A stretch of 64,000 nt of DNA, from positions 24,351,009-24,415,008 of the forward strand of contig CM059578.1 of assembly GCA_030386875.1 (NCBI GenBank). The letters are read 5' to 3'. The position numbers and the translations under genes are program-made. The notes below the pieces were generated by a model that was not told the DNA's origin, made no database searches, and saw nothing but the letters and a program-made list of their open reading frames with translations. Positions 9,281-21,010 of the stretch are shown piece by piece; position 1 is the first letter of the stretch; every line of letters starts with the position of its first letter. The stretch comes from Morinoia aosen. Lineage: Eukaryota > Arthropoda > Malacostraca > Amphipoda > Talitridae.

Positions 9281-11184
9281 TGTAATAAAATTAGGTATAA
9301 ATCTAAACTGCATGAATGGTTTTTATGTTTTTCTTATTTATCAGCAATGGGTCAAAATTGAAAACTTTTGCTTAACACTTTGTCCGCAACATGCGCCACT
9401 AAAGCCCCGGAAGAGATTTTCATAATATTTCCAGCCAACCAAATCGTCTTCGACGCCTGTAGCTCTTCTCCGGTTCCCAGCTAGTTGGGTATTCTAAAAC
9501 TCATCATTGACTGTCTCGAATGCTTTTCTTGGTGAACCTTCGTCTCCGACGCACGTACCGTCTTTTCAGGTGTCCCGATAATTGGAATGCTAATCATTGA
9601 CTGTTCGGAAAAGCGAACCTTCTTTCCTACGCATGTGGCGCTTTTGCCCTTGTCCTGAATAAAAATACTCGTGGTTGGCTGTCTGGGATTGACCCCATTG
9701 ATGTGAGCCTTGCGGTAGCCTTTGTAATGTCATGCACGGAAGCATGCTGGTCAGGTTACTCTCCATTCTTTGTCGTTGCCGACGCTGTTCAAGCAAACTT
9801 TTTCAAATTTAGTATGTAGCTAAAATTGTCTCAAAAAAACAGAAATTGAGGGTGAGGTATCGAATATTCAATCAAAAACTTTATTGGTTGAATTACATCA
9901 GTGTTGTTGCATTCAGGTCTTCAAAAATAGAAGGAATTACTCAGATGTTATTCTAGTTTCCTTTTTTTTATTGAAGACGATTTTGTGTGATACAACAATT
10001 CTCTCATTAAATCTCTGACAACGTTCACAACCACAACTCTTTTGTACAACAAACAAGCAGCTCACTACAGACACTATGCATGGAAGTACATATTTTGGAA
10101 ACGCATTATTTTGTTCAGGAAATCCTGTCAAGCATGACGACATGCTGTGCTCCATATTTCTGTGTTTATTGTGTGAAACTGGTTTCTTTTTTACAGTTTC
10201 AAAATATCAAATTTTTTTGAGGGACTGTGGAGAGGTTGACACCATGATGATTTTTTGGAAATGTTAGTCGTGCTCTAGGCACAGAGTGATACATTACGGC
10301 TACGTTGTTTCGAATTTATTCAATTGAATCTATAGGATCATTTTGATTGTTACCAGGTTTTATCTTTTAGAATCCAAGAAATTAAAACTTCTCTAGTGGC
10401 TTACAGCATTCCTTATTTGTACCCCCTTTTACTATAAGCCGCTTTCACTGAATTTTAGTTATATTTAAAAAATACTAAATTGAAGAAGAACGGCTTGTTC
10501 TGCCAGCTTCGCTGAAAAAACAACTTTGAAGATCATATTCGACAGCCTGTGAGATCGAAAGTCAAGAGCGGTTGTTCTCAATAAATTGTGATTCATGATA
10601 TAAATTAATAAACGAGGAATTTAATCCCATATCAACTTCGGCGCACAGTTACTACGACTACTTCGAAAAAATTGAGGAATTTTGATTAATCAGGAATCAT
10701 CATTTTATTCATCCTTTCCAGCTTTAGAAATCAATAGCAGTAATCTTGAGCATCATGATCTGTCTGAACATCCCATCCGTCGGAGACGACGACATACAGT
10801 CTTCACTATTAATATGACACACTTGTGTACTCGATGTTATTCACTTCTTCTCTCTCATCGGCGTGCAACAAAATTGCTTCTTTTAAAATATCTTAGATGA
10901 AGATAAAGCTTTATGCCCTCCTTGTGCGATCTTCTCTCTATTTTGATGCTCGATTTCTTTGTACTCGGATACCCATTTTCTCGCTCGTGTGGTGTTATTT
11001 AGGTCAGAGTTGATCTCAGACTTTTACACCGACCTTTAAATAAATGAAGCCTTTCCTCTTGCTACTTCCTATGAGACCTCCTCTGAGACCTACTCCATTG
11101 TGAATATTTTATCTCCTGGTCTGCCAATATTCAACTCGAATTTTGCAAATTTTCCTTCAAATTTTGTGAGGTTGTGAATTAATT
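9281..11184. other. No gene recognised
   Basis: Several 60-72 residue frames on both strands lack recognisable domains. Positions 9410-9790 contain related CCTTCGTCTCCGACGC / CCTTCTTTCCTACGC segments about 70 bp apart, hinting at an old, very diverged tandem repeat. Confidence 0.4.
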
Positions 11185-11752
11185 CTACAGCTGCACTAAG
11201 GTCGCCATGAGGAATATTTTAAGGAATTCTCTGCGAAAAAAATTAGACATGTTGCCTATTATAAACCTCATTACTGATTTGAAAATTACCTTCACAGGCT
11301 CAAAGATTGTAGTAAGCCTGAGTAACATTAGGAACAAAGTTCTTCTACGAATTAGAAATAATTTTAAAAATTGTAACAGGATCATGGTTGTATAGTTAAT
11401 TGCATACGGCAAATTGTTTTCGTACATCAACTCAAAAAATACTCTAGATTTAAATGAGCAAATCCTAATGCAGCCATTTCTTGCTAGAATTGAGTTCCGC
11501 ACCATCTCGTGGAATTTGCCCCCTAACATACCAACGAAAACCACAGAAAGCTGTGTTGCTGGTATTATGAGCTCGAGGCTAACTTTACCGCATGAGAGTT
11601 CAGATTTTGTTGCATCCGATAAGGCATCTGTCAGTTTAATGCATTTACGCTTTTCAAGATGTAGTACAGTTTGCCTCATTGATGAACAAGTAGTATCACA
11701 ATTTCGAAAGTTGCACCGACTTTTACGCATTCTTTTATGTTTGCAAGGTTGA
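11185..11752 (-). other. Unrecognised region open on both strands (181 aa minus, 112 aa plus)
   Basis: A 181-residue minus frame (11730 to 11185) overlaps plus frames of 62 (11207-11395) and 112 residues (11414-11752). Outside the satellites this is the longest single open frame in the window, unusual for DNA this AT-rich. The minus product has a Cys-rich N-terminus (CNFRNCDTTC) and a hydrophobic, basic C-terminal half. The plus product is hydrophilic. Neither matches a family I know. It could be a decayed TE gene, an exon, or chance. Confidence 0.25.
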
Positions 11753-14295
11753 AGATTTCAGAACGTTACTGGTAACATCAACTGTTCAACTGTTTTGAAA
11801 TAGTTAAAAAATCTTAAATGTTATTTAGGATCGACCATTCAAATAAATAAATATTACAGCTTCAGTATATCTACACTGACCTCCTTTACGAGCTCATACG
11901 TCTAAACTCGTACACGCGTATCTTTTCGATTCCCCTCAACTTCTCGAGAAACAGTTAAATTTTGCAGTCAGTGGATATAAGGGAAAATCTGTTCTCAATT
12001 ACAGAGTTTTGCTCAGCCGAACCAAGTGGAGCGAAGCAAGCAACTCGTAGAGAATTTTATGGTTGCCCTCAAATTCTCGTAAAAATCCCAACTTCCGCTC
12101 GCGAATCGGACCTACGATATGAACGACAGACTGGCCGCCGGGACTTTAGCAAAGGAAGAAGCGCCGTTGCTGATACCGCATGCAAAATGATAGCTTGAAG
12201 AAAATTGGATCTCCTACTAATGCACGCACATGCAGAGTTGAGCGGAGAAGCTTTTTCAGCACAACATGCTGATACAATACACATCACTCAGCCGGTTTTA
12301 TGCAAAAAATATCTGCATTTGAACTATCGATTCACATGTATTTTGAATTAGAGCGAGTTCTCAAACATGCAAAAATAATTTTTTATTTTTAAATATAGTA
12401 GCTTTTTTTAATTTTTCTTTTATTTGTGTAGTTATTGAAAACCTAAGTTCAAGTGAGCCATGAAATCCATTCAAATAGTAGTTTTCTGATTGATTGTTAC
12501 TATTTGTTTAGGGTTCTATTTCAAAGATCTTGAAAGTGCGTGGCAGAACTCATATGCCACGAAATAAAACTAAAATTGCGTTGCACGCAGAACTTACCGA
12601 TAATTATTGAAATAAAACTGTAAATAGTTTTTCAGTCTCTCTAAAGTTCTATTGTTTTCGGTCTCGCAATGCCTTTAATCTCATTACTGGACAGCATTTC
12701 ATTAATGAAAATACAATTGACGCATTTTCTCACTGAATTAAAATTGGTTGCTTCATACCATAAAATAAATGTATCCTAAAAGAGCATATTTACGACTGTG
12801 TGGCCTAATAATTGTTTTCACGGCAGGCAAAAAATATTGCAAATCAGCATTGCATACACGAATCGAATCACTTCGAAAAAAGAAAAGTGATTGTAATATT
12901 ACTGTAAATGAATTTTTTTGAAATTATTCGTGTTCGAAATAAACTTGTTAAAATCGGATACTTCACAATGGCTGCAGACTTCCATGTTTTTTTCCAAAAT
13001 TGTTTTTGATTCCATTCTTCTATGAAAGGGCAAATTAGTATTGATGTTAGAAAGGACATTGCTGAGGAAATTTTCTTTCGGTGAAAAACTATTTTTCTGT
13101 ATGTCTAGAGATGTATGTCTAGAGAATCAGAGATAACATTTGGTAATGTTATCAGAGATAGCATTCACCCTATCAATTAATTGACCGAGTATTCCAGCTT
13201 GTCAATACCCAAGGTCTTCAAAGTAGATATTGACACTTTTTATTTAAATTAGTAGAACAGGGAATCCTCCTTTAAATGACAGATCAATTTATTGGATGAA
13301 AGATCAATGTCGTCTTTTTCAGCAACATTGTATTTCACTTGCATTTTCAGCCCACTCATGAACATTGCATGCATATTTATAGAAAGAAAATTATACATTT
13401 TATTTTTTGTGATCGTATTGTCTATTTGGTCCGTCTATTTTTGGATTTCATATAAAATACTTTTAGCTTTTATTTGAGACATCCTTATGCAGTTTTTACA
13501 GATCATTTTTGGACCGCAGATGAAATATTTCCCGGTAATATTAGGAAACTATTTCCCTAGTTTCAACATGACCCGAAATCGAATATTTCCTGCTAATATT
13601 TAAGAAGATACTCTTAAAGTTCCTGAGTCATATATCTGAATCGAAAACCGAATAATTACAGCTAATATCATAACAACACTACAATTTTGAAGCGTATTTA
13701 TTGGCCTAAGTCGGAATATTTTCAGCATATATGAGATGAAACCTTCCAGAGTTTCTGAAGCGTAAGCTGGGCTCTAGGTCCACTTTTTTTGAAACGTATG
13801 TTCAACTACGGAAGGCTACTTCTGAGTTTGTATGCATTTCTTAGCATGTATCCGAGAAATTCCTCGTGTAATTAAAAGTCTGTAGCATTTTGTGGAAATT
13901 TCCGAATGCGGGAATTAGATTTGACTTTGAGAAGCAACTTCTAGAGACTGAAATTCCATTTACAAATTCAAGCCGCCGCTAATGATGTATATCGAGGAAT
14001 TTCTCTCATTGTTTCAGTGTCTTGGAATGCAACCGAACCTCAGATGGAGATTGGAGAAGTGCAACAATTTCCCCTCTTTGGGTCTTAAAAATTCATCGAA
14101 CACGAGCGCTGGCCATTTCTAAATCCAGATTGTATTATAGGTCACTATACATTGCTGGATGTTTAAAAAGGTGGTCATGGTAATCATCAAGCGAGTAGAG
14201 AACATCGGGGTTGACATTAGAGGTGATGTTCATAGAAACGAAGACTTCTGTACACGCATCCTTCAATCTCTGTGAAGGATTCTCAAAGACCAAGC
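11753..14295. other. No gene recognised; degenerate repeats at about 13510-13750
   Basis: Positions 12040-12290 are GC-richer, with short frames open on both strands and no recognised product. Positions 13510-13750 show a loose recurrence of GAATATTTCC..CTAATATT blocks every 80-100 bp, too diverged to define a unit. The rest is AT-rich and featureless. Confidence 0.4.
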
Positions 14296-14592
14296 TTAAA
14301 ATCTGTGCAAATGCGTTGTAAAGGCCTTCCTAAAATCTGTGCGAAAACGCTATAAAGGCCTAGGTAAAGATCTGTGCAAAGACGCTGTTAAGACCTTGGT
14401 AAACATCTGTGCAAAGGCGATGCAAAGGCCTAGGTTAACATCTGTGCTATGACGCTGTACAGGCCTAAGTAAACATCTGCGCATAGACGCTGTAAAGGCC
14501 TAGGTAAACATCTCTGCTATGATGCTGCAAAGGCGAAAGTAAACATCTGCGCAAAGACGCTGCAAAGGCCTAACTAAACATCAGTGCATATA
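14296..14592. repeat. Tandem repeat, 34-35 bp unit, about 8.5 copies
   Basis: Each unit has the order AACATCTGTGCAAAGACGCT, GTAAAGGCC, TAGGT. Units differ at several positions (CTGTGC/CTGCGC/CTCTGC; AAAGAC/TATGAC/ATAGAC), so the array is old or poorly homogenised compared with the 35-bp array at 43365. The period does not keep one reading frame open. Confidence 0.88.
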
Positions 14593-14799
14593 CCTTGAGT
14601 CTGTGGATTCGAATATGAACTGCTAGGGCCATATGAGGCTAATTCAAATTCTGTTCAAAGGCCAGGTGCCAGCCAAGTACATGATCCTTACGTAGGCCTC
14701 GTAAAGGTAATGCCCACAATTTGTGAAAAGGAAAAGTGAATACAAAGCCCACAGTCTCAGGGAAGGGTGCAAAAAGGCGAAAACGCTACCCAAAAGGTG

Positions 14800-14866
14800 G
14801 TGTTACTATAAAGTGAGGTCTACCGCCATATCTCGCCTACCCAGGTGCAGTTTGAGATGAACAATT
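14800..14866. repeat. Dispersed repeat, copy A (partner at 31250-31323)
   Basis: GGTCTACCGCCATATCTCGC followed by CTACCCAGGTGCAGTTTGAGA matches the segment at about 31270-31320 at over 80% identity across some 54 bp. The neighbouring unique sequence differs, so this is a dispersed element of undefined family. Confidence 0.65.
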
Positions 14867-15147
14867 TAATAATTTATCGCTAAATTAATGTATGGAAATA
14901 AGTTATATCCATTTGTAACCTAATATAACCACACGCTATACTACTAGCTAGAGGCAGATCTCATGCTATGGTGTAGTAGACCTTACGCTTCAGTAGCACC
15001 CAAAAGGCTGTATGTTCTGTAGACGTTATACCAAGCATTTCATCGGAGGGTACAAGGTAATGGACTGTAGTATGATAAGCCACAAAAAAACACAAATCGC
15101 AACACATTTTCATCGCAATAACTTGGCGATAACGCAAGTTTATCATA

Positions 15148-15305
15148 AATTCAAAAGCGAAGAATAAAATTCTAAACATTTTTTGAACGTTTTCGGATAA
15201 ATCCCATCATCAGCTTACAAAATTAGAGAAATTTTTTCAGATGATGATGGGATTAATCCCAAAACTTTCAATAATTATTTAGAATTGTATTCTTCGCTTT
15301 TAAAT
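15148..15305. repeat. 158-bp inverted repeat with PLE-terminus-like arms
   Basis: The left arm (15148-15216) and right arm (15239-15305) are inverted copies about 68 bp long. They share AAAAGCGAAGAATA, ATTCTAAA and ATCCCATCATC with scattered mismatches. The reverse complement of the left arm reads CTGATGATGGGATTTATCCG then AAAACG, which resembles a hammerhead core (CUGAUGA, short stem, GAAA). The right arm has a more diverged version. This suggests two inverted terminal pieces of a Penelope-like element; a simple foldback MITE is the alternative. Confidence 0.6.
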
Positions 15306-15856
15306 TTTAAAAGAGGTAAGATTGCGTGGATCACAGCTCATACCTCGCTCAGTGTCCCATTTTACCGCAGTATCGCTCATGTCATTTTTTTGCAGGCATC
15401 CATTTACTGGTTGTTTCCGTTTTTCACGACAGAGCTCCATAGTATTTTTGAATGCTGCTTTTAGTAGCGTTACTTTAAAGGGTCAGATTTCTAGGCGTAG
15501 TTGAGAGTTTAGTTGTCCTTATAATTTTTAGTTGACACTCACCACGTAACTTCTAAATGCGTTTTCTCTCTCTTGCACAATGGCTTTATTTCTACGCAAA
15601 TTGGTTACTTTACCACGTTCGAGTTACTTTACTTGAATTCAGTGCCATCAATGATAAGTTTGATGATGATAAGTTTCAGGCAAGTAATACCAACTGTAAA
15701 TTTCTTTTTTCACGTTTTAAAAATGATACGCGGAGCAGTTATAATTTTAGTCTTCCTACTTGAACTGCTACGTAAAAATGCATTAGTTTCAATTGAGCCT
15801 TGTTCAAGTTTAGGAATTTGTAAAAGCCTTTAACCATGAATGATTATACACCGGAA

Positions 15857-16050
15857 AATTCTTCAAAATTCTTCTTCAAAGAATTCTTCAAAGAATTCAA
15901 AGAATTCAAAGAATTCAAAGAATTCCAAAAATATAAAAAATTTAAAGAATTTAAAGAATTTGAAGAATTTAAAGAATTTAAAGAATTTAAAGAATTTAAA
16001 TAATTCAAAGAATTCGAAGAATTTTTCAAGATTCTTCTTCAAAGAAAATT
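15857..16050. repeat. 9-bp minisatellite (AAAGAATTY)
   Basis: About 18 units of AAAGAATTC / AAAGAATTT run across 15880-16025. C-type units dominate the left and T-type units the right. Both ends are bordered by the same ATTCTTCTTCAAAGAA block (about 15870 and 16031). Nine bases is a multiple of three, so frames on both strands stay open (Lys-Asn-Ser/Leu and Phe-Phe-Glu/Lys repeats). These are artefacts, not proteins. Confidence 0.9.
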
Positions 16051-17091
16051 CGTCAAAGTTCATTAAAAAGATTGTATCCTTTCAGAACGCTGAAAAATTA
16101 CTGGGAAAAATTTGACGCTGAAAGTTTACCTGGTTAACATCCCGTCGAAAGAAACCATACAAATAATTATTAATCTCATTTTCCCTCGTCAACAGATGTA
16201 GTTTTAAGCCTTGGAAAACTCATTTCAAAACGCTTCTAGCACTTGCCGCTTCGAACTTAGGGTTCATTTTGGCTGGAAAATGTACAAAGAAATTGAAGGC
16301 CTTGGCATTGTTTTCCCTTTAGGGCCTACGTTTGCAAATATTTTTTGTGCCATTAGGAAAAGGCGCGGCCTGGGGATTGCCACTTGGATTTTGTGGCCAA
16401 GTTTTACCATGGATGTATTGATGACAATTCTTTATTATTTTGAGATCCAAGTCGTGCCTGCCAGGTTCTAAAACTATTCAAATTTCGAGCACTGTTCTAT
16501 AAAGTTCACCATCGAAATTTAGTATAATTGCTTACCACTTTTGGATTTGAAAGTTACCTAAATAAGCCTTAATTTCAACACGTCGGTTTTTCAGAAGACT
16601 ATACTTTCTCTGGATTGGGTTTAAGGGTTTTAGTGTATTCCACCATATTTTCGAAATTAATAACTATGATTTTCTAGAAATTGTGTAAATCAACTTGTTG
16701 AATTTACTTTTCTGCAATATTTTGTTCGTGTAAACTGGTTTCTTTCTTTCATAGTCCATGTTCCAATTATAAAATAAATAATTAGAGAAGAAAGATGTAA
16801 TTACTAGTAATTTTTCCGAGTTAATGTAAGGTCTCGGTTGCATACTTGCATATTCTTAAGATTTCACCGATAAAAGGTCATGGGTTTTGGAAATCCTTTT
16901 TAATTAAATGATATTTTCCAGCACAAAAAGTAAGTTTCATTTTCGTCACTAAACAAGAAGTTGGCTCATTTTTCATTCAAAATGCATGATTCCAGAACGG
17001 ATAAGAACATCCCTTGTCTGTAAGTTCAATTGTGTTCAGCGTACATTTAGCTATGTCGGCATAACGACTTTGCCATTCTACGTACTTACTG
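16051..17091. other. No gene recognised
   Basis: An 86-residue frame at 16211-16471 has no identifiable domain. No TE termini or tandem repeats were noticed. Confidence 0.45.
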
Positions 17092-17208
17092 TATACCCCC
17101 AGTCTAACTTTTTCGTTGCCTGCATGCATGTTTTTCGCCACCCAAGTAATTAAATCACTTAGGCGGCGAAAAACATGTATGCTCCATCGAAAAAGTTTGA
17201 CGTGGTAT
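17092..17208. mobile_element. Palindromic foldback element, copy 2
   Basis: The second copy of the element at 5031-5142, in inverted orientation. The left arm has AGTCTAACTTTTTCG and TGCATGCATGTTTTTCGCC. The right arm has GGCGGCGAAAAACATGTATG and CGAAAAAGTTTGACGTGGTAT. The loop is AT-rich (AAGTAATTAAATCACTT). It is more diverged than copy 1, and the direct TTTTTCG duplication within each arm is kept. Confidence 0.82.
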
Positions 17209-20200
17209 TAGGATAGCCCAATACCAGGTAATCAGTTACAGTGGCAGAAGGCCTTTGGCTCAACCGACTCGCTCGTCTATACGCCCTCACAGCGAACAGG
17301 ACTTCGATCCAATAGCAGATGCTGATTTTAATATTGTACGTACTGCTTCTTACGATTTGGGCTCGCGTATTTCAAAGTCCCTGCACTCTGCCACAGAAAA
17401 ACCGGCCATCAACAGCAGAAATAGTTCATCGATTATTAATCTACATGCGTAGATTATTTATGCTTCCTTGAATTTTTAAGAATTTATTGATTTTTTCCAC
17501 AATTTTTCAGACTAGCTTACTGAGAATGGAGCTGGTCGCCGGAAGGACTTACAGAATGAATTAATTCTTTGAAGTTATTTTATATTTATCCTCTTTGAAA
17601 TTTCCATGGATATTATTTAAATGCTAACTATAATCCTCATTGTACACATTAAATTAATTTTTTGTAGTTATTTCATAATAGCCTAATGAAATTTCAATGA
17701 ATCTGTTTGCAGCGGTCACCACCTTTTTCGTCAATTCCCTGATAACCATTTGATTGAAGAAGAATTACTTTCCTAAACAAACTTCAGAAATGAATTACTT
17801 CCAAAGACAATAGAGCTAAATAAAAAACCAATTCTTAATCGCTTGTGTAGAATCATTAGGCCAGGATGAAAAGATTAGTAAGTAAATTAATAATTTATCT
17901 GGACAAATATCCTTCCTCAACATTTGTTACCCTCAAGATTTTTTTTTTTTTGTTGAATCCGTAATGTTGGTCATGTTCATCACAATTCAGGTAGTGTATT
18001 TTGTGGTAGGGTAGCGATAGTGATCACTGCATTACTTACGCCAACAGCATTTCACCAGCAATCGTATAGAAGCAATGTTTGTGCCGGTTGAAACACGTAC
18101 GTGAACACACGAATTCGAGTCGAGTACTTAAGAGCAGTTCTGAGTAAGGTTTAAAAGAAATGCGTTTCTCAGCACTCGCCACATTTGCATTGATGAATGC
18201 CCAAGCTTTCAGTACCTCTGTGTAACTTACTTTTCATATTAGACGGAGCGAAGAAAGCTTCCGTCTCACCGGAATTTCGCGTGTATCAGTTATCATTAAA
18301 TGTGTAATTCCACTTGTTATATTCCTCAGTCTGGGCATCCCAAACTTTCCGGTTGGTCGCAAAAAAACGATGTGGTGCTTCTGCATTCATCAAAATTCGC
18401 AATTAATTTGGACAAGTTGCATAGCTTCCATTCTAACTTCTCGGTGCGAGTGTGTCTCCTGTAAAACATGCTCCAGTCTATTTGCGTCGACACCTCGCCC
18501 TAACGAAATTAATCTGAGGCTCTTCGTAAAAATTTCCGGAAGTCCGTCAACTGTTTGAAACTTGTCTCACAATTGCGTAGAGTTTATTAGAAACCGCGTC
18601 TCAGAAACTCGCTGCGCGTTGTAGGAGTGAAGGCCTCAACGTGCGAGCTGCGGAGATTCCAATCCTGATCTCCAGACTGAAGTACTTCGGGCTAGTTCGT
18701 CCGTAACACCTCAGGCCTACCTGCCTTTGGCTATCATTTGCAGATTTAATCTTGCGACGTTGCACCAAATGAAGTAAGGGCTCAGACGCGCTTTGCTGAG
18801 AGACTCTTGAATTCTTCTCAACTCCACCGAGTGCCGAGATGCGTCCGCTGAACTTTTGACGGCAGGCCTTCATTGGAGGAGAAACTATGGAGAAAGTGGC
18901 GTCGGATGACATTTTCTAGGGGAGATTTGAGTGTGTATGGCGGCAGAATTGTGTCTAGTTTTAATTGATGAAATGCGTGGCAATTGTGCCTTCTGAGGAC
19001 TTCTGGAGAAATTATGTTTCGCTCTAAAATGTTGGTTGACACCTTCGCTTATTGGGCCATATGTGTACAATTAGGTCATCATTCACGTACCGATACAAAT
19101 GAATGGCATCTCATCTGTTCGCGTCTTTTTAAAAAAATACTGTTATCGTACGAGGTGTGATTTATTGTGCAATTGCATCTTCATTATTCTTAGGAAGGAT
19201 ATATATGTATCCGAGCGGTAGACTTGATTTCCCAATTCTGTTACAACCAAACCAAACCAACCGTTAACAACTGCGGGAACACGGCGAACATGTTAAGAAG
19301 TACGTTCTTCGAAAATATCGCTAGGGCATGTTTGAATTTTTTTTAAACTCGTGAATGTTTTACTGAGTTAAGTCGTGAAAGAATAACATTAAACCAGTAA
19401 CGCAGGTAATTTAGTGTGAAGTATTAGCAACTACATTATAGTTCGTTGTCATATACGAGGGAATCTAATTCTCGAACTTTTGCTGTCAACGAATCATGAG
19501 CGTGATTAATTAAAAAGAAAAAACTTTTACGTGTGAAAAAACTGGAAACCAAAAATTTACATAACGCTTTTTCAAACTATAATTGGTTTTTAAAGCCTGA
19601 ATGAAGTAGAATTTGGTTTCAAAATTTAACATACCCGAGCATGTTCCAACTCAAAGTAAAATTTCTCAAAAACTGCATCAAAAATTTTTCATTTTTATGT
19701 TCAAAATACGACTGCATATTTCCCGTATAAAAAGATAAATAATGACATAAAAAGTCTCATATTTTAACACGCAGCTGTAAAGCCCAAGAAAAAAATTATC
19801 TTTTTTTGAAAGAGGAATCTTAAGAGGAGTAACATTACATTGAAAATGGAAAGAAACAGATATAGAATCTTGCACTTGCAAACTAAAACTATTCTGCATG
19901 TATTGTAATCGTAAAATTAATAAAAAAAATACACACTTGATTGCCATTTATGTTTTCATCCATACGTTTCGCTCAGCTGAACATTATTGAAAAAAAGCAC
20001 TCTCACATCAAAGTATTTAAATTAAAAATGAATTCAGCGCATTTACAGTAGTATCAACTAAATCGTTTCAAAATTACAGTTACAAACAAACCATCACATT
20101 TACGCTGGCAGAGTGCAGCAAACTTTCAAACAAAACGTAGCATTTTTCTGTCTTTATTTAGGATGTTTTTGTACATCGACATCAATTACTACTCAATATT

Positions 20201-20375
20201 ATTACTCAACATACATCAACTATTACTTTCCTTTGCACCTGAATCACAAGCTCGAGTCTGCCTGGACGGCTTTGTTTCATTAAGCAACATGTCAAGTTGA
20301 CTTTTATCTTTTGAGGCTGCGAGGCAGCGGATCAGAGCTTCAGGTGAACCTCGTGATTAAAAGAATGCTTTGAAA
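17209..20375. other. No gene recognised; GC-richer patch 18590-18900
   Basis: The frame at 17255-17452 (65 residues, hydrophilic) and the overlapping frames at 18601-18912 and 18818-19042 (minus) have no recognisable domain. Positions 18590-18900 are GC-rich for this window and may be an old TE coding remnant, but no RT, transposase or integrase motif could be read. The rest is AT-rich. Confidence 0.4.
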
Positions 20376-20663
20376 CTTATTACCACGGTAGAGGAAACAA
20401 GGTAGGGCCAAACCAGTCTTTTTTCGTCGATTGTGTGGGTTTGCTGACGTTACGACAACGAACCAATAGCAGCGCTCATATTGCATCTGGTAGCACTGCT
20501 ACCCCCGAATCCGTCTCCACTATTGGCCTAACAGACAAGGTGTTTTAGTGACGTCAGAAATTTTGTTTGAAATAAATACTTTCTATTGGCTAGCCGAACA
20601 AGAAGAAGTTTTTTTTCCCCCATAGAAATGACCCTACTTCGTTTCCTCTACCGTGCTTATTAC
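20376..20663. mobile_element. 272-bp TIR element with 8-bp TSD (hAT-like MITE)
   Basis: The element body is 20384-20655. It starts CACGGTAGAGGAAACAAGGT, and the reverse complement of its end starts CACGGTAGAGGAAACGAAGT. The TIRs are about 26 bp with three or four mismatches. The same 8-mer, CTTATTAC, flanks both sides (20376-20383 and 20656-20663). An 8-bp duplication fits hAT or P superfamily; the CA-start slightly favours hAT. The interior carries no transposase. It is a second family, distinct from the element at 3448. Confidence 0.92.
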
Positions 20664-20767
20664 TGACCAAAATGAAAAACTTATTCGGTTAAGATCAGGC
20701 TATGAGGAGAGCCACATCTCCTTCCTTAAAATCTCTGAAAATGGTCCTAGCACTATTGTTGCGGCAT

Positions 20768-21010
20768 GTTTTTCTTTTCGTGGCTCAAAAGGACCAAACA
20801 TCTTTTGTATTTGAATCATTTAAATTTTTTTCTCTTTAGTGTGTGAGAGTTTGCGTTGGGGAGTTTTAATGTGAACTGTTTATTATGAAATGTTTTTAAC
20901 ATTTCGTGGTTCAAAAGATGAAACATGTTTTGTAGTGAACTTTTTATTACGAAATGTTTATAGCATTTCGTGGCTCTACTTAAAAGGACGAAACTTGTTT
21001 TGTATTTGAA
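20768..21010. repeat. Degenerate tandem repeat, three copies
   Basis: The block TTCGTGGCTC..AAAAGGACCAAAC..TTTTGTATTTGAA occurs near 20778, 20905 and 20970 with substitutions and small indels. The last two are separated by about 63 bp and the first by about twice that. ATTATGAAATGTTTTTAACA-type sequence links them. Confidence 0.65.

Noticed and set aside
15840..16115. Lys-Asn-Leu and Phe-Glu/Phe-Lys repeat peptides
   Set aside because: They are produced by the 9-bp minisatellite on both strands.
18590..18900. LINE or other retroelement coding remnant
   Set aside because: A short RLKYFGLVR-like string hinted at a retroelement C-terminus, but no other RT motif appears in any frame.
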